Source: a virus. Taken from it: a DNA stretch of 31,158 bases. The notes below the pieces were generated by a model. The model was given only the letters and a program-made list of their open reading frames with translations, did not search any database and was not told the origin of the DNA. The translations under genes and the position numbers were made by a program. The stretch covers positions 1 to 31,158 of the IMG/VR virus record IMGVR_UViG_3300027712_000092; one strand, given 5' to 3'. Shown piece by piece: positions 5,737 through 13,137 of this stretch; the stretch's first letter is position 1; every line of letters begins with the position of its first letter.

Positions 5737-6581
5737 TACAGCAAGAAATAAATACTCCAGAATTAATTGATTTTAGTTTAATTCATAAAAAGTCTGTAGT
5801 AGATTTAAGCGTTAAACCTAAGCATCCACCTTTAGCAATTTCATTTGGTTTTGATAATCAACAATACAAAGGTGTTAATTATCCTTTAAGATTTGGAACT
5901 TATGGGAATATATCAATGATAGCTGGAGAAGAAAAAAGCCGTAAAACTTGGTTAAAATCTTTAATACTTGGATGTATTCAAGGAGGTAATTCTTATAGAT
6001 ATTCCGATTTAATTAAAGGACATAATTTAGAAGATAAATATATTATTGATATAGATAGTGAGCAAGATGATTATGATGCTTGGATGGTTGCTAATAGAGT
6101 TCCACAAATGGTTGGAGGTATAGATACTCCTAAATATTCAGATAGATTTATTTCGGTTAAACTTAGAGAATATTCATCAACTGAAAGAAGGCAATATTTA
6201 CAATGGCTATTTATGGAATCAGAATATAGAAATAAATTAGGCGTAGTTTGTTTAGATGGTTACGTTGATTTTATTAAAAACTTTAATGATAATATAGAAT
6301 CTACAGAGTTTGTGCAGGAGCTAATGAAATATTCATCTATAAGTAAATCACATATTATGGGAATATTACACTTAAATCCAAATAGCGAAAAAGCAAGAGG
6401 GCATTTGGGAACTGTTATTGGTCAAAAATGCGAAAGCGTTTTAGTAATTAAAGATGAAGGCAAATTTTCAAGTATAAAACAAACTAGAAGAAGGGGAAAA
6501 GCAATAGATCCATTTGCAATATCTGTAGATGAAAATTGGTTACCAATACAAGTTAATGAAAACTCAAACGAATGGCTATGA
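5715..6581 (+). CDS. RecA-fold (RepA/AAA_25-like) ATPase, putative helicase
   Basis: 288 aa. A Walker A-like loop GEEKSRKT lies at residues 71-78, with R where the usual sixth-position G stands; I recall K(S/A)RKT(F/W) as common in Bacteroidetes phage members. The Walker B strand is GVVCLDGY (176-183). A late motif HLNPNSEKARGHLG (219-232) fits the RepA/RecA-like ATPase class. Such proteins act as hexameric replicative helicases or recombination ATPases. It lies downstream of the DUF6291 initiator candidate, with no DNA polymerase gene nearby, so host polymerase is probably recruited. Confidence 0.82.
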   Translation: MFEEIKIIQQEINTPELIDFSLIHKKSVVDLSVKPKHPPLAISFGFDNQQYKGVNYPLRFGTYGNISMIAGEEKSRKTWLKSLILGCIQGGNSYRYSDLIKGHNLEDKYIIDIDSEQDDYDAWMVANRVPQMVGGIDTPKYSDRFISVKLREYSSTERRQYLQWLFMESEYRNKLGVVCLDGYVDFIKNFNDNIESTEFVQELMKYSSISKSHIMGILHLNPNSEKARGHLGTVIGQKCESVLVIKDEGKFSSIKQTRRRGKAIDPFAISVDENWLPIQVNENSNEWL

Positions 6582-7384
6582 AAACAGTAAATAGTATTTC
6601 AGGAGGTAAAACTTCAAGTTATTTAGCTAAACATTATTCGGCTAATTATAATATATTTTCACTTGTAAGAATTGAAGATGTTAGATGTACACCTAAAGAT
6701 AAAAAAATAGTTCAATTAGTTTCAGATAAAATAGGAATGGATTTTATTGCTACAGCTGAAAACGATAAAACTTTAAAAGTAGTTTTAGATTTAGAACAAG
6801 TAATAGGATCTAAAATAACTTGGTTAACTGGAGATACATTTGAAAAAATAATATCTAAAGGATTTTTGCCGAATCAACGTACAAGATTTTGTACAACTCA
6901 AATGAAAATTAAACCTATTGCAGAATTTTGCCGTAATGAAATAAAAGAAATTGTTTTAACTCGTTTAGGAATTAGATACGATGAAGAAAATAGAGTTAAT
7001 TATGACAATACAGATTTTCAGTTTCACAATGGATATTCTAAAAATGGTCGTAATAAATGGATAATAGAAAAATATAGAGAATTAGAATATCCTTTAGTAA
7101 ATGATAAAATAGATCATTATCAAATTTACCTTTGGAGTTTGTCTACAAAATTAGATTTTCCACAAGATAGTAATTGTGTTGGATGCTTCCATAAACCTAA
7201 ACAACAACTTCGTAAAAATTGGGATGATGAACCATTAAAAATGCAATGGTTTGCAGAACAAGAAGCAACACGAAGAAAATGGAAACAAGGCACTTCTTAC
7301 TTTAATATAAAAAAAATAGGATTACAAACAGATTTTATATTTGGTGGAGGATCAAGTTGTAATTCTGGAGGATGTACAGATTAA
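6578..7384 (+). CDS. PAPS reductase-family (PP-loop) protein
   Basis: About 268 aa. The N-terminal SISGGKTSS is the PP-loop (SGGKxS) of the adenine-nucleotide alpha-hydrolase/PAPS reductase superfamily. RFCTTQMKIKPI in the middle is the conserved RxCxxxxKxxP-type motif of this phage family. C-terminal Cys clusters (NCVGCFHKP; CNSGGCTD) could hold a metal or Fe-S centre. I use ATG 6578 because it overlaps the previous TGA (ATGA); an ATG two codons earlier is equally possible. Phage copies are proposed to act in sulphur chemistry or DNA modification, but the substrate is not known here. Confidence 0.82.
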   Translation: MKTVNSISGGKTSSYLAKHYSANYNIFSLVRIEDVRCTPKDKKIVQLVSDKIGMDFIATAENDKTLKVVLDLEQVIGSKITWLTGDTFEKIISKGFLPNQRTRFCTTQMKIKPIAEFCRNEIKEIVLTRLGIRYDEENRVNYDNTDFQFHNGYSKNGRNKWIIEKYRELEYPLVNDKIDHYQIYLWSLSTKLDFPQDSNCVGCFHKPKQQLRKNWDDEPLKMQWFAEQEATRRKWKQGTSYFNIKKIGLQTDFIFGGGSSCNSGGCTD

Positions 7385-7400
7385 TTAATAAATAAAAATT

Positions 7401-7613
7401 ATGACAAAAGAAGAAGCAAATCTATATCATAAAAATAGAAGGGTAATATTAAAGCATCAAAAAGAATTAAAGCAAAGTAAGATTAAAATTAAAAAAACTT
7501 TTACAGTTGAAGAAATTATTAATACCTTGCGTAAAGATTTAAAGCACGAACTTTGGAATAAGCAGATAAACAAATGGAGTTTAGAAGATTGGGAAAATTT
7601 TAATTTAATATGA
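7401..7613 (+). CDS. 70-aa basic hypothetical protein
   Basis: Strongly basic first half (HKNRRVILKHQKELKQSKIKIKK) and an amphipathic second half rich in W and L. It may bind nucleic acid. Stop overlaps the next start by four bases. No family recognised. Confidence 0.66.
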   Translation: MTKEEANLYHKNRRVILKHQKELKQSKIKIKKTFTVEEIINTLRKDLKHELWNKQINKWSLEDWENFNLI

Positions 7614-8041
7614 AAATTCAAATTAAATCTTTAGTGCAAAATGGATCATTAAAACGTAATAGAACTTTAATAACCGATGCTATTAAAAGTTTTGAGGGTA
7701 AAGAAATATTAATTACATTTGAAAAACCAAAAAATAAAAGGAGCAATCCACAAAATAGTTATCTTTGGGCGGTGCTTTATCCAATTACGCAACAAGCAAT
7801 AAAAAATGAATGGGGTGAAATTTGGAATATTGAAAAAGTGCATGAATTTTACAAAATACAATTTAACGTAATTGAAAAAGTAAATGAAGAAACAGGGCAA
7901 ATAATTAAATTACCAAAATCAACAACAGAAAATACAACAACGCAGCAAGAGGAATATCATTTACAAATTAGAGAATTTTTACAGGAGTGGTTTAATATAA
8001 CAGCTCCTTTACCAAATGAACATTTAACATTAGAATTATGA
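7610..8041 (+). CDS. NinB-like recombination protein
   Basis: 143 aa, the usual size of lambda NinB (Orf). The signature RSNPQNSYLWAVLYPI (about residues 44-59) corresponds to the RSxxQNxxLWA segment of NinB, and the STTENTTTQQEEYHLQI stretch matches the S/T-rich linker before the C-terminal helix. NinB is a recombination mediator that helps RecA-type proteins load on SSB-coated DNA. The NinG-like gene follows two genes later, as in lambdoid nin regions. Confidence 0.76.
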   Translation: MKIQIKSLVQNGSLKRNRTLITDAIKSFEGKEILITFEKPKNKRSNPQNSYLWAVLYPITQQAIKNEWGEIWNIEKVHEFYKIQFNVIEKVNEETGQIIKLPKSTTENTTTQQEEYHLQIREFLQEWFNITAPLPNEHLTLEL

Positions 8042-8232
8042 TAGCAAAAGAAAAAGCAGAAGAATTAGTATTGAAATTTCTTAGAATAGACAATAATACT
8101 AAAGAATGGATTAACATACATATTGCCAAACAATTTGCTTTAATAGCAGTAGAAGAAATATTAAGTTTAGATATTTATCAATCTGATCAATGGTTTTATC
8201 AAGCAGTTAAAGAAGAAATAGAAAAGTTGTGA
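8038..8232 (+). CDS. 64-aa hypothetical protein
   Basis: A small helical acidic protein (MIAKEKAEELVLKFL) wedged by 4-base overlaps between the NinB-like and NinG-like genes. Tight linkage suggests it belongs to the recombination set. No family recognised. Confidence 0.68.
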   Translation: MIAKEKAEELVLKFLRIDNNTKEWINIHIAKQFALIAVEEILSLDIYQSDQWFYQAVKEEIEKL

Positions 8233-8831
8233 TAGTTAAAGAAAAACCTTGCAAAGGAATTAATAAAGCACGAATGGTTAAAGGTTGTGGTAAATTAACT
8301 TTGTATCGTACATTTGGTTTATGTTCATCCTGCTTATCTGATTTTCTTTTTAACTCTGATGCTGGTAAAATTATATTTAATAAAATTAACTTAAAAGTTA
8401 AGTCAGATAAAGATAAAGCATTTAAAAGCGATTTGAGAGCAAAACTTAAAACAATAGGAGAATATAAAGCAGATGCAAGAAAATCGTTTCAAAAGTGGAT
8501 TAGATTACGTGATAGTGATAAAAATTGTATATCTTGCAACAGTTCTACTGCAGATGTATTTGATGGAGGTCATTTTTACAAAGCAGAAGTTTATTCTGGA
8601 TTAATATTTAACGAAAATAATTGCCATAAACAATGCAGAAAATGTAATAGGTTTATGAACGGAAACGAATTAAACTTTAGAAAGGGTTTAATTGCAAGAT
8701 ATGGAATTGATTATGTTACTAATTTAGATAATATTTGCGATATAAACAGAGTTTATAAGTACACTAAAGAAGAGTTAATTGCTAAAAAACTTCAATACGA
8801 TATTAAAATTAAAGAATATGGCAAAGAATAA
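8229..8831 (+). CDS. NinG-like (Rap) recombination endonuclease
   Basis: 200 aa. An N-terminal Cys pair (LCSSCL) is followed by a central basic helix and the NinG core: CISCNSS, DGGHFYKAE, then NNCHKQCRKCNRFMNGN, with HNH-like metal ligands (H in GGHF, H and C in CHKQCRKC). In lambda, NinG/Rap resolves branched DNA in phage recombination. I start at the ATG in the overlap with the 64-aa gene. The C-terminus overlaps a small ORF at 8818. Confidence 0.85.
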   Translation: MIVKEKPCKGINKARMVKGCGKLTLYRTFGLCSSCLSDFLFNSDAGKIIFNKINLKVKSDKDKAFKSDLRAKLKTIGEYKADARKSFQKWIRLRDSDKNCISCNSSTADVFDGGHFYKAEVYSGLIFNENNCHKQCRKCNRFMNGNELNFRKGLIARYGIDYVTNLDNICDINRVYKYTKEELIAKKLQYDIKIKEYGKE

Positions 8832-8979
8832 CATTTACGCATTAGCTCCAGACACAAATTTGCGATTAGTTGCAACACATAAGAAAACTTTTATTAGTTT
8901 TGAAAAAATTATTACTTATGGTGAATGGATTAATTTTAAAAAGCATTTTGATTATTACTATGTAACTTACAAATTATGA
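8818..8979 (+). CDS. 53-aa hypothetical protein
   Basis: The ATG at 8818 lies 14 bases inside the NinG-like gene end; an upstream in-frame ATG at 8779 is rejected as too deep in that gene. Beta-rich sequence with many aromatics near the end (HFDYYYVTYKL). Ends with ATGA overlap to the next peptide. No family recognised. Confidence 0.6.
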   Translation: MAKNNIYALAPDTNLRLVATHKKTFISFEKIITYGEWINFKKHFDYYYVTYKL

Positions 8980-9065
8980 ATTATTTATTAATAGTTTTGG
9001 CTTATGAATTTTTAAGAAGTAAATTAATATGGTTATGGTATTATTTAATTAAAAAAGGTAGTTAA
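8976..9065 (+). CDS. 29-aa membrane-associated peptide
   Basis: MNYLLIVLAYEFLRSKLIW followed by LWYYLIKKGS: a hydrophobic, aromatic-rich single helix, basic at the C-end. It starts by overlap with the previous stop and ends one base before the next ATG. It belongs to the same class of tiny membrane peptides as those at 197, 2412 and 2504. Confidence 0.5.
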   Translation: MNYLLIVLAYEFLRSKLIWLWYYLIKKGS

Positions 9066-9066
9066 T

Positions 9067-9402
9067 ATGGCAGATATATCAATGTGTACAAATCAATTTT
9101 GCAAATCTAAAGATTATTGTTATAGATTTACTGCAACACCAAGCAAGTTAAGACAAGCATATGCAGATTTTACTTGTGAGGATGATGAAATAAATTGCTC
9201 ATACTTTTGGAGTAATGGTATTGACTCTATCAAATGTAAATTAGGCGGAGTAAAACGTGATGGTGAAATATGCAATTTAGATTACTGTACTTATCCAAAA
9301 TGCGTACAGGATAATTATTGTCCTAAATGTCATCAAACTGATGGAGTTCATAAAATGGGATGCGAAACAAGAAAACAAACTATAATAATAAAAACAAAAT
9401 AA
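9067..9402 (+). CDS. 111-aa cysteine-rich zinc-binding-type protein
   Basis: At least eleven Cys, starting MCTNQFCKSKDYCYRF, then CNLDYCTYPKC and NYCPKCHQTDGVHKMGC, spaced as two or three zinc-binding knuckles. It is likely a nucleic-acid- or protein-binding adaptor. It is the last gene before the first ACGTTATATA box, so it ends the middle operon. No specific family named. Confidence 0.72.
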   Translation: MADISMCTNQFCKSKDYCYRFTATPSKLRQAYADFTCEDDEINCSYFWSNGIDSIKCKLGGVKRDGEICNLDYCTYPKCVQDNYCPKCHQTDGVHKMGCETRKQTIIIKTK

Positions 9403-9410
9403 TAAATTAA

Positions 9411-9426
9411 ACGTTATATAAATATG
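9411..9426 (+). promoter_or_regulatory. late-gene box 1 (ACGTTATATA-N2-TATG)
   Basis: ACGTTATATA at 9411-9420, then AA and TATG, where ATG is the start codon at 9424. An ACAAAAT tract lies ten bases upstream. Identical cores occur only at 14314, 21218 and 24183. It could be a phage-specific promoter giving a nearly leaderless mRNA, or a translation or repressor element. Confidence 0.65.
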
Positions 9427-9714
9427 GCAATAGGTAAAGAATTAAGTCCGATATTAGAAGAAATTGAAAATACATTATTAGATAATATAACATTAAAACC
9501 TGAATATACAAACGAAGGATTTAGAGCAGCTATATTTATATTTCAATCAGCAATTTCTGATAAAATGTTTGAATTACAAACAAAAGAAAAGATGTCTAAT
9601 AAAGATAGCGAATTAATGGCTAAAAATTTAGGAGATGAATTAAGGAATCTTATTGGTAGATTTACAGGAATAGACACACATAAATTATTTTCAGATGAAA
9701 GTACAAAGGTTTAG
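9424..9714 (+). CDS. 96-aa protein heading the first late module
   Basis: MAIGKELSPILEEIENTLLD, predicted helical throughout, with a terminal FTGIDTHKLF motif. I recall similar GKQLSPIIEEIE proteins upstream of sigma-like and terminase genes in other Bacteroidetes phages, without known function. Its start codon is part of the ACGTTATATA box. Confidence 0.76.
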   Translation: MAIGKELSPILEEIENTLLDNITLKPEYTNEGFRAAIFIFQSAISDKMFELQTKEKMSNKDSELMAKNLGDELRNLIGRFTGIDTHKLFSDESTKV

Positions 9715-9739
9715 TAATATAGTAAGAATTAAAAGGGTA

Positions 9740-9814
9740 ATGAAATTTTATTATAACAGAGGAGTAAATTCTGAAAGAATTAATAGTTTATATCGTAAAA
9801 TTATAAATGGATAG
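9740..9814 (+). CDS. possible 24-aa peptide
   Basis: ATG 9740 opens a 24-codon frame (MKFYYNRGVNSERINSLYRK) that ends overlapping the ATG at 9807. The basic, aromatic sequence and the overlap are consistent with the local gene style, but it is too short for more. Confidence 0.3.
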   Translation: MKFYYNRGVNSERINSLYRKIING

Positions 9815-9986
9815 TTTAGAAAGTATGATTTGCATAGTGCAGTTATATATTTTTTATACTAAAAATGTCGAAGTAAATATTAAAGTAAATACCTTTGAAG
9901 AAATTAGAAAATTAAAACAAGCTCACCAAATTGCAAAAGATTACTTAACATTTTATAATATGCAAATAATTGAAAGAAATTTGTAA
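9807..9986 (+). CDS. 59-aa hypothetical protein
   Basis: Bases 9807-9986 encode MDSLESMICIVQLYIFYTKN and a helical polar half. It fills the space between the 96-aa gene and the sigma-like gene and overlaps the latter by 17 bases, which fits the compact style. It may supply translational coupling for the TTG-initiated gene that follows. No family recognised. Confidence 0.52.
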   Translation: MDSLESMICIVQLYIFYTKNVEVNIKVNTFEEIRKLKQAHQIAKDYLTFYNMQIIERNL

Positions 9987-10398
9987 ACAGCATCAAAGAT
10001 GGATAAATACAGTTAAGCAATTTGGAATAACCGATTTTGCAGAGGATGTTGTCCAAGAAGCTTATTTAAAATGCCTTGAAAAAGAAACAGTAAACGAAGC
10101 ATATTTTTATTTGACCTTGCGAAGTTTATCAATGGATCTTCACAGAAAGCAAAAGCAGATAATAAAAGTTTCTATAGATGAAGTAAATATAATAACAGAA
10201 ATAGAAGAACACAACGAAGTATTAAATTTAGTTAATGATTTCCACTGGTTTGATAAAGAAGTATTTTTTTTGTATTATGATAATAAAATGTCAATGCGAA
10301 AAATAGCAGAGGAAACAGGAATAAGTTTAAGTACAATTTTCAAAACAATACAAAATTGTAATTTAAAAATTAAAAAAGAATGGCAAAAACTAGAGTAA
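9970..10398 (+). CDS. sigma-70-family-like factor (ECF type)
   Basis: 142 aa. Residues 24-37 (AEDVVQEAYLKCLE) match sigma region 2, including the conserved D-x-VQE-x-(F/Y)-LK core. Residues 107-124 (MSMRKIAEETGISLSTIF) form the region-4 helix-turn-helix that reads the -35 box. The linker is short, as in ECF factors. The first usable start is TTG at 9970, directly behind an in-frame TAA, so a weak, coupled start is likely. It may recognise the four ACGTTATATA boxes (inference). Sigma-like proteins in this position could instead act as packaging or terminase-associated HTH proteins. Confidence 0.74.
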   Translation: MKEICKQHQRWINTVKQFGITDFAEDVVQEAYLKCLEKETVNEAYFYLTLRSLSMDLHRKQKQIIKVSIDEVNIITEIEEHNEVLNLVNDFHWFDKEVFFLYYDNKMSMRKIAEETGISLSTIFKTIQNCNLKIKKEWQKLE

Positions 10399-10772
10399 AA
10401 AAATCATTAGGATTAGGTGATACATTAGAAAGAATCACAGAAGCTACAGGAATTAAAGCAGTAGTAGAAAAAGTAAGCGAATTGACAGGATGGGATTGTA
10501 ATTGCGATGCACGTAAAGAAACATTAAACCGTTTATTTCCATACGTTAAACCAAACTGTCTAACAGAAAATAACTACAACTATTTAGTAAATTTGTTTAG
10601 TAAAAAAACAATTAATGAACTTACAATTAATCAACAGTATGAGTTAAGTGATATTTACTTACAAGTATTTGGAACTAAATTAGAACATAGTAATTGTGCT
10701 TCATGTTGGAGAGATAGAGTTAATGAATTAAGAAAAGTTTACGATACACATAAAGAAGAAGATAATGAATAA
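10380..10772 (+). CDS. 130-aa conserved phage protein with Cys pairs
   Basis: Begins MAKTRVKKSLGLGDTLERIT, then EATGIKAVVEK, WDCNCDARKETLN and, near the end, NCASCWRDR. The pattern of GDTxExITxATGIK followed by CxCxxRKxxLN is one I recall from Bacteroidetes phage genes near the terminase. Two CxC/CxxC groups suggest a metal site. It overlaps the sigma-like gene by 19 bases. Function unknown. Confidence 0.74.
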   Translation: MAKTRVKKSLGLGDTLERITEATGIKAVVEKVSELTGWDCNCDARKETLNRLFPYVKPNCLTENNYNYLVNLFSKKTINELTINQQYELSDIYLQVFGTKLEHSNCASCWRDRVNELRKVYDTHKEEDNE

Positions 10773-10962
10773 AAATAAAAATTGGTATAATCAAATTTGT
10801 TTAGATTATATTCCTTTTAAAATTTTAGATAAAGTAACAGTAAAAGATATTGCTATTTGGTCTGATTTTCTTAATCAAATTAATTTTAATAATATGGAAG
10901 ATGTATATAGTTATTTAAATATTAAAATTAAAGAAATAGAAGATGCCAATACCAAAGCCTAA
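10765..10962 (+). CDS. 65-aa hypothetical protein
   Basis: MNKNKNWYNQICLDYIPFKI; a mixed aromatic/charged sequence without a motif. It overlaps both neighbours, by 8 and 20 bases. No family recognised. Confidence 0.64.
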   Translation: MNKNKNWYNQICLDYIPFKILDKVTVKDIAIWSDFLNQINFNNMEDVYSYLNIKIKEIEDANTKA

Positions 10963-11374
10963 AGCAAACGAACCTAAAAAGGAATTCTTACAGCGATGTA
11001 TGTCTAACCCTGTAATGGTAGCAGAATACTCAAAAGATAAACGCACTGCTATTTGCACAACTGCTTTTGAAACTAAATTAAATACTAACCAAAAGATTAG
11101 TTTTGATTACGATGGTACTTTGTCAACTAAAAAAGGAACTAAACTTGCAAAAGAATTAATAGTAAATAATACTTTGTATATTATATCAGCTCGTAGTTCT
11201 AAAACAGGAATGATTGATAAAGCAAGAGAGATAGGAATACCTTTTAATCATATTTACGCAACAGGATCAAACGAAGCTAAAATAGAGAAGATAAAAGCAT
11301 TAAAGATACAAACGCACTACGATAACAATAACGATGTCTTAAATCAATTAGGAAGCATTGGAAAGCATATTTAA
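10943..11374 (+). CDS. HAD-superfamily phosphatase-like protein with phage N-terminal motif
   Basis: 143 aa in two parts. Residues 1-45 (MPIPKPKANEPKKEFLQRCM, then MVAEYSKDKRTAICTT) resemble a short motif found at termini of phage head proteins (KxxFxxRCMxxPxxxxE...RxAIC). Residues 53-143 are a small HAD domain: DYDGTL (55-60, nucleophile and acid/base Asp), SARS (82-85, motif II Ser) and YDNNNDV (126-132) as the acidic motif. It may be a 5' nucleotidase or polynucleotide phosphatase for DNA-end or nucleotide metabolism. The fusion is unusual. Confidence 0.75.
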   Translation: MPIPKPKANEPKKEFLQRCMSNPVMVAEYSKDKRTAICTTAFETKLNTNQKISFDYDGTLSTKKGTKLAKELIVNNTLYIISARSSKTGMIDKAREIGIPFNHIYATGSNEAKIEKIKALKIQTHYDNNNDVLNQLGSIGKHI

Positions 11375-11377
11375 ACT

Positions 11378-12664
11378 ATGGAAGTATTAAAAATAAATCA
11401 AATTAAATTAAATCCTAATAATCCAAGAATTATAAAGGATGATAAGTTTAAAAAGTTAGTACAGTCTATTAAAGACTTTCCTGAGATGTTAAATATTAGA
11501 CCAATAGTAGTTAATCAAGATATGATTATACTTGGTGGTAATATGCGTTTTAAGGCTTGTAAAGAAGCAGGTTTAAAAGAAATACCAGTTATAGTTACAG
11601 ACTTAACAGAGGAACAGCAAAGGGAGTTTTTAATTAAAGATAACACAAGCGGTGGCGAGTGGGATTGGGATATGTTAGCTAATGAATGGGATAGCAAACA
11701 ATTAGAAGCTTGGGGATTAGATATTCCATCATTTGAAAATGAAAATATTATTGAAGCAGAACCAGAAGAAGATGATTTTGAAATTCCAAATGAAATAGAA
11801 ACTAATATTGTATTAGGTGATTTATTTGAAATAGGAGAACATAGATTATTATGCGGATCAAGTACTGAAATGGATACTTGGGAAAAATTAATGAACGGTA
11901 AACTTTCGGATATGGTAATGACTGATCCGCCTTATAACGTTGCTTATGTAGGTAAAACAAAAGAATCGCTTACTATTGATAATGATAATATGTCAAATAG
12001 CGAATTTTATCAATTTTTATATGATTTTTACACCGCATTAGGAAGTTACACTAAAAAAGGCGGTGCTTGGTATGTTTGGCACGCAGATAGTGAAGGTGCA
12101 AATTTTAGACAAGCAATGAAAGATGCTGGAATAATGGTTAAACAATGTTTGATTTGGGTAAAAAATTCAATGGTAATGGGAAGACAAGATTATCAATGGA
12201 AACACGAACCTTGTCTTTATGGTTGGAAAGAAGGAGCAGCGCATTACTTTACAAACGAAAGAACACACACAACAGTTATAGAAGATAAAATTGATATTAA
12301 AAAATTAACCAAAGATCAAATGAAAAATATGCTCACTGAAATAATGAGCGACAAAAACAAAACAACAATAATAAACTGCGACAAACCATTTAGGAATGCA
12401 GAACATCCAACAATGAAACCAATTTTATTATTAGCACCGCTAATTAAAAACAGTTCAAAAGAAAATGAACTTGTTGCAGATGGTTTTTTGGGTAGCGGTT
12501 CAACAATGGTAGCATCACATCAACTTAAACGTAAATGCTACGGAATGGAACTTGATCCTAAATACTGCCAAGTAATAGTAGATAGAATGATTAAACTTGA
12601 TCCAACATTAGAAATAAAAAGAAACGGAATAAAATATGAAAGTAATACAATCACAAGAGAATAA
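11378..12664 (+). CDS. ParB-like domain fused to DNA methyltransferase
   Basis: 428 aa. Residues 1-115 form a ParB/Srx-like domain (KINQIKLNPNNPRII; PIVVNQDMIILGGNMR). Residues 140-410 are an amino-methyltransferase with the catalytic DPPYN (183-187) before the SAM-binding FLGSG (370-374), the permuted order of beta-class N6-adenine or N4-cytosine enzymes. HPTMKP (343-348) is the usual motif beside the SAM site. No restriction nuclease is adjacent, so it is an orphan enzyme, likely protecting phage DNA or marking it for packaging. It lies just before the terminase genes. Confidence 0.88.
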   Translation: MEVLKINQIKLNPNNPRIIKDDKFKKLVQSIKDFPEMLNIRPIVVNQDMIILGGNMRFKACKEAGLKEIPVIVTDLTEEQQREFLIKDNTSGGEWDWDMLANEWDSKQLEAWGLDIPSFENENIIEAEPEEDDFEIPNEIETNIVLGDLFEIGEHRLLCGSSTEMDTWEKLMNGKLSDMVMTDPPYNVAYVGKTKESLTIDNDNMSNSEFYQFLYDFYTALGSYTKKGGAWYVWHADSEGANFRQAMKDAGIMVKQCLIWVKNSMVMGRQDYQWKHEPCLYGWKEGAAHYFTNERTHTTVIEDKIDIKKLTKDQMKNMLTEIMSDKNKTTIINCDKPFRNAEHPTMKPILLLAPLIKNSSKENELVADGFLGSGSTMVASHQLKRKCYGMELDPKYCQVIVDRMIKLDPTLEIKRNGIKYESNTITRE

Positions 12665-12806
12665 TACAATTAATACTTTTTTATCAGTAACTGATGCTAG
12701 TAAAAAATTAAATATTAAAAGAGATTTAATATTAAGATGTTGTCAAGGCAAACAAAAAAGCGCAAAAGGATTTAATTTTAATTACGATGGCATACGACAA
12801 AACTAA
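12636..12806 (+). CDS. 56-aa stand-alone NUMOD1-type protein
   Basis: Bases 12636-12806 encode MKVIQSQENNTINTFLSVTD, then ASKKLNIKRDLILRCCQGKQ and KSAKGFNFNYDG. The second half matches the NUMOD1 pattern (ASxxLxIxxxxIxxCxGKxKSAxGFxFxY), a small DNA-binding module usually attached to HNH or GIY-YIG homing endonucleases. Here no nuclease is attached. It overlaps both the methyltransferase end (29 bases) and the terminase small-subunit start (20 bases). Confidence 0.7.
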   Translation: MKVIQSQENNTINTFLSVTDASKKLNIKRDLILRCCQGKQKSAKGFNFNYDGIRQN

Positions 12807-13137
12807 AATATTTGAACAGGCAAAAGAAGCAATAATAAAACATAAATTGTTTTTTATTGACGATATAATTGCATTTTTACCTATTGCTAAAAGTACATTT
12901 TATGAATGGAAATTAGAACAATCGGACGAGCTAAAAGATTTATTAAATAAAAATAGAACGGAATTAAAAGTATCAATGCGTTCTAAATGGTACACTTCAA
13001 ACGCTCCAGCTTTGCAAATGGCACTAATGAAATTAATAGCTTCACCTGAGGAATTAAGAAAATTATCTATGACGCATACAGCTATTGAAGAAGTAGAAAA
13101 ACCAATATTTAAAAATATAGATTTGGATGTTGATTAA
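12787..13137 (+). CDS. terminase small subunit (putative)
   Basis: 116 aa. The N-terminal helix-turn-helix (FFIDDIIAFLPIAKSTFYEW, residues 21-40) would bind the packaging site. The C-terminal segment MRSKWYTSNAPALQMALMKL is one I associate with small terminases of Bacteroidetes phages. It directly precedes the large subunit, overlapping its start by 11 bases. Confidence 0.8.
   Translation: MAYDKTKIFEQAKEAIIKHKLFFIDDIIAFLPIAKSTFYEWKLEQSDELKDLLNKNRTELKVSMRSKWYTSNAPALQMALMKLIASPEELRKLSMTHTAIEEVEKPIFKNIDLDVD

Noticed and set aside
9411-9426. The box read as a normal TAnnTTTG promoter (TAAATATG)
   Set aside because: It would need the start codon to be inside the -7 box with transcription starting downstream of the ATG; no second start codon is near, so a normal housekeeping reading does not work.
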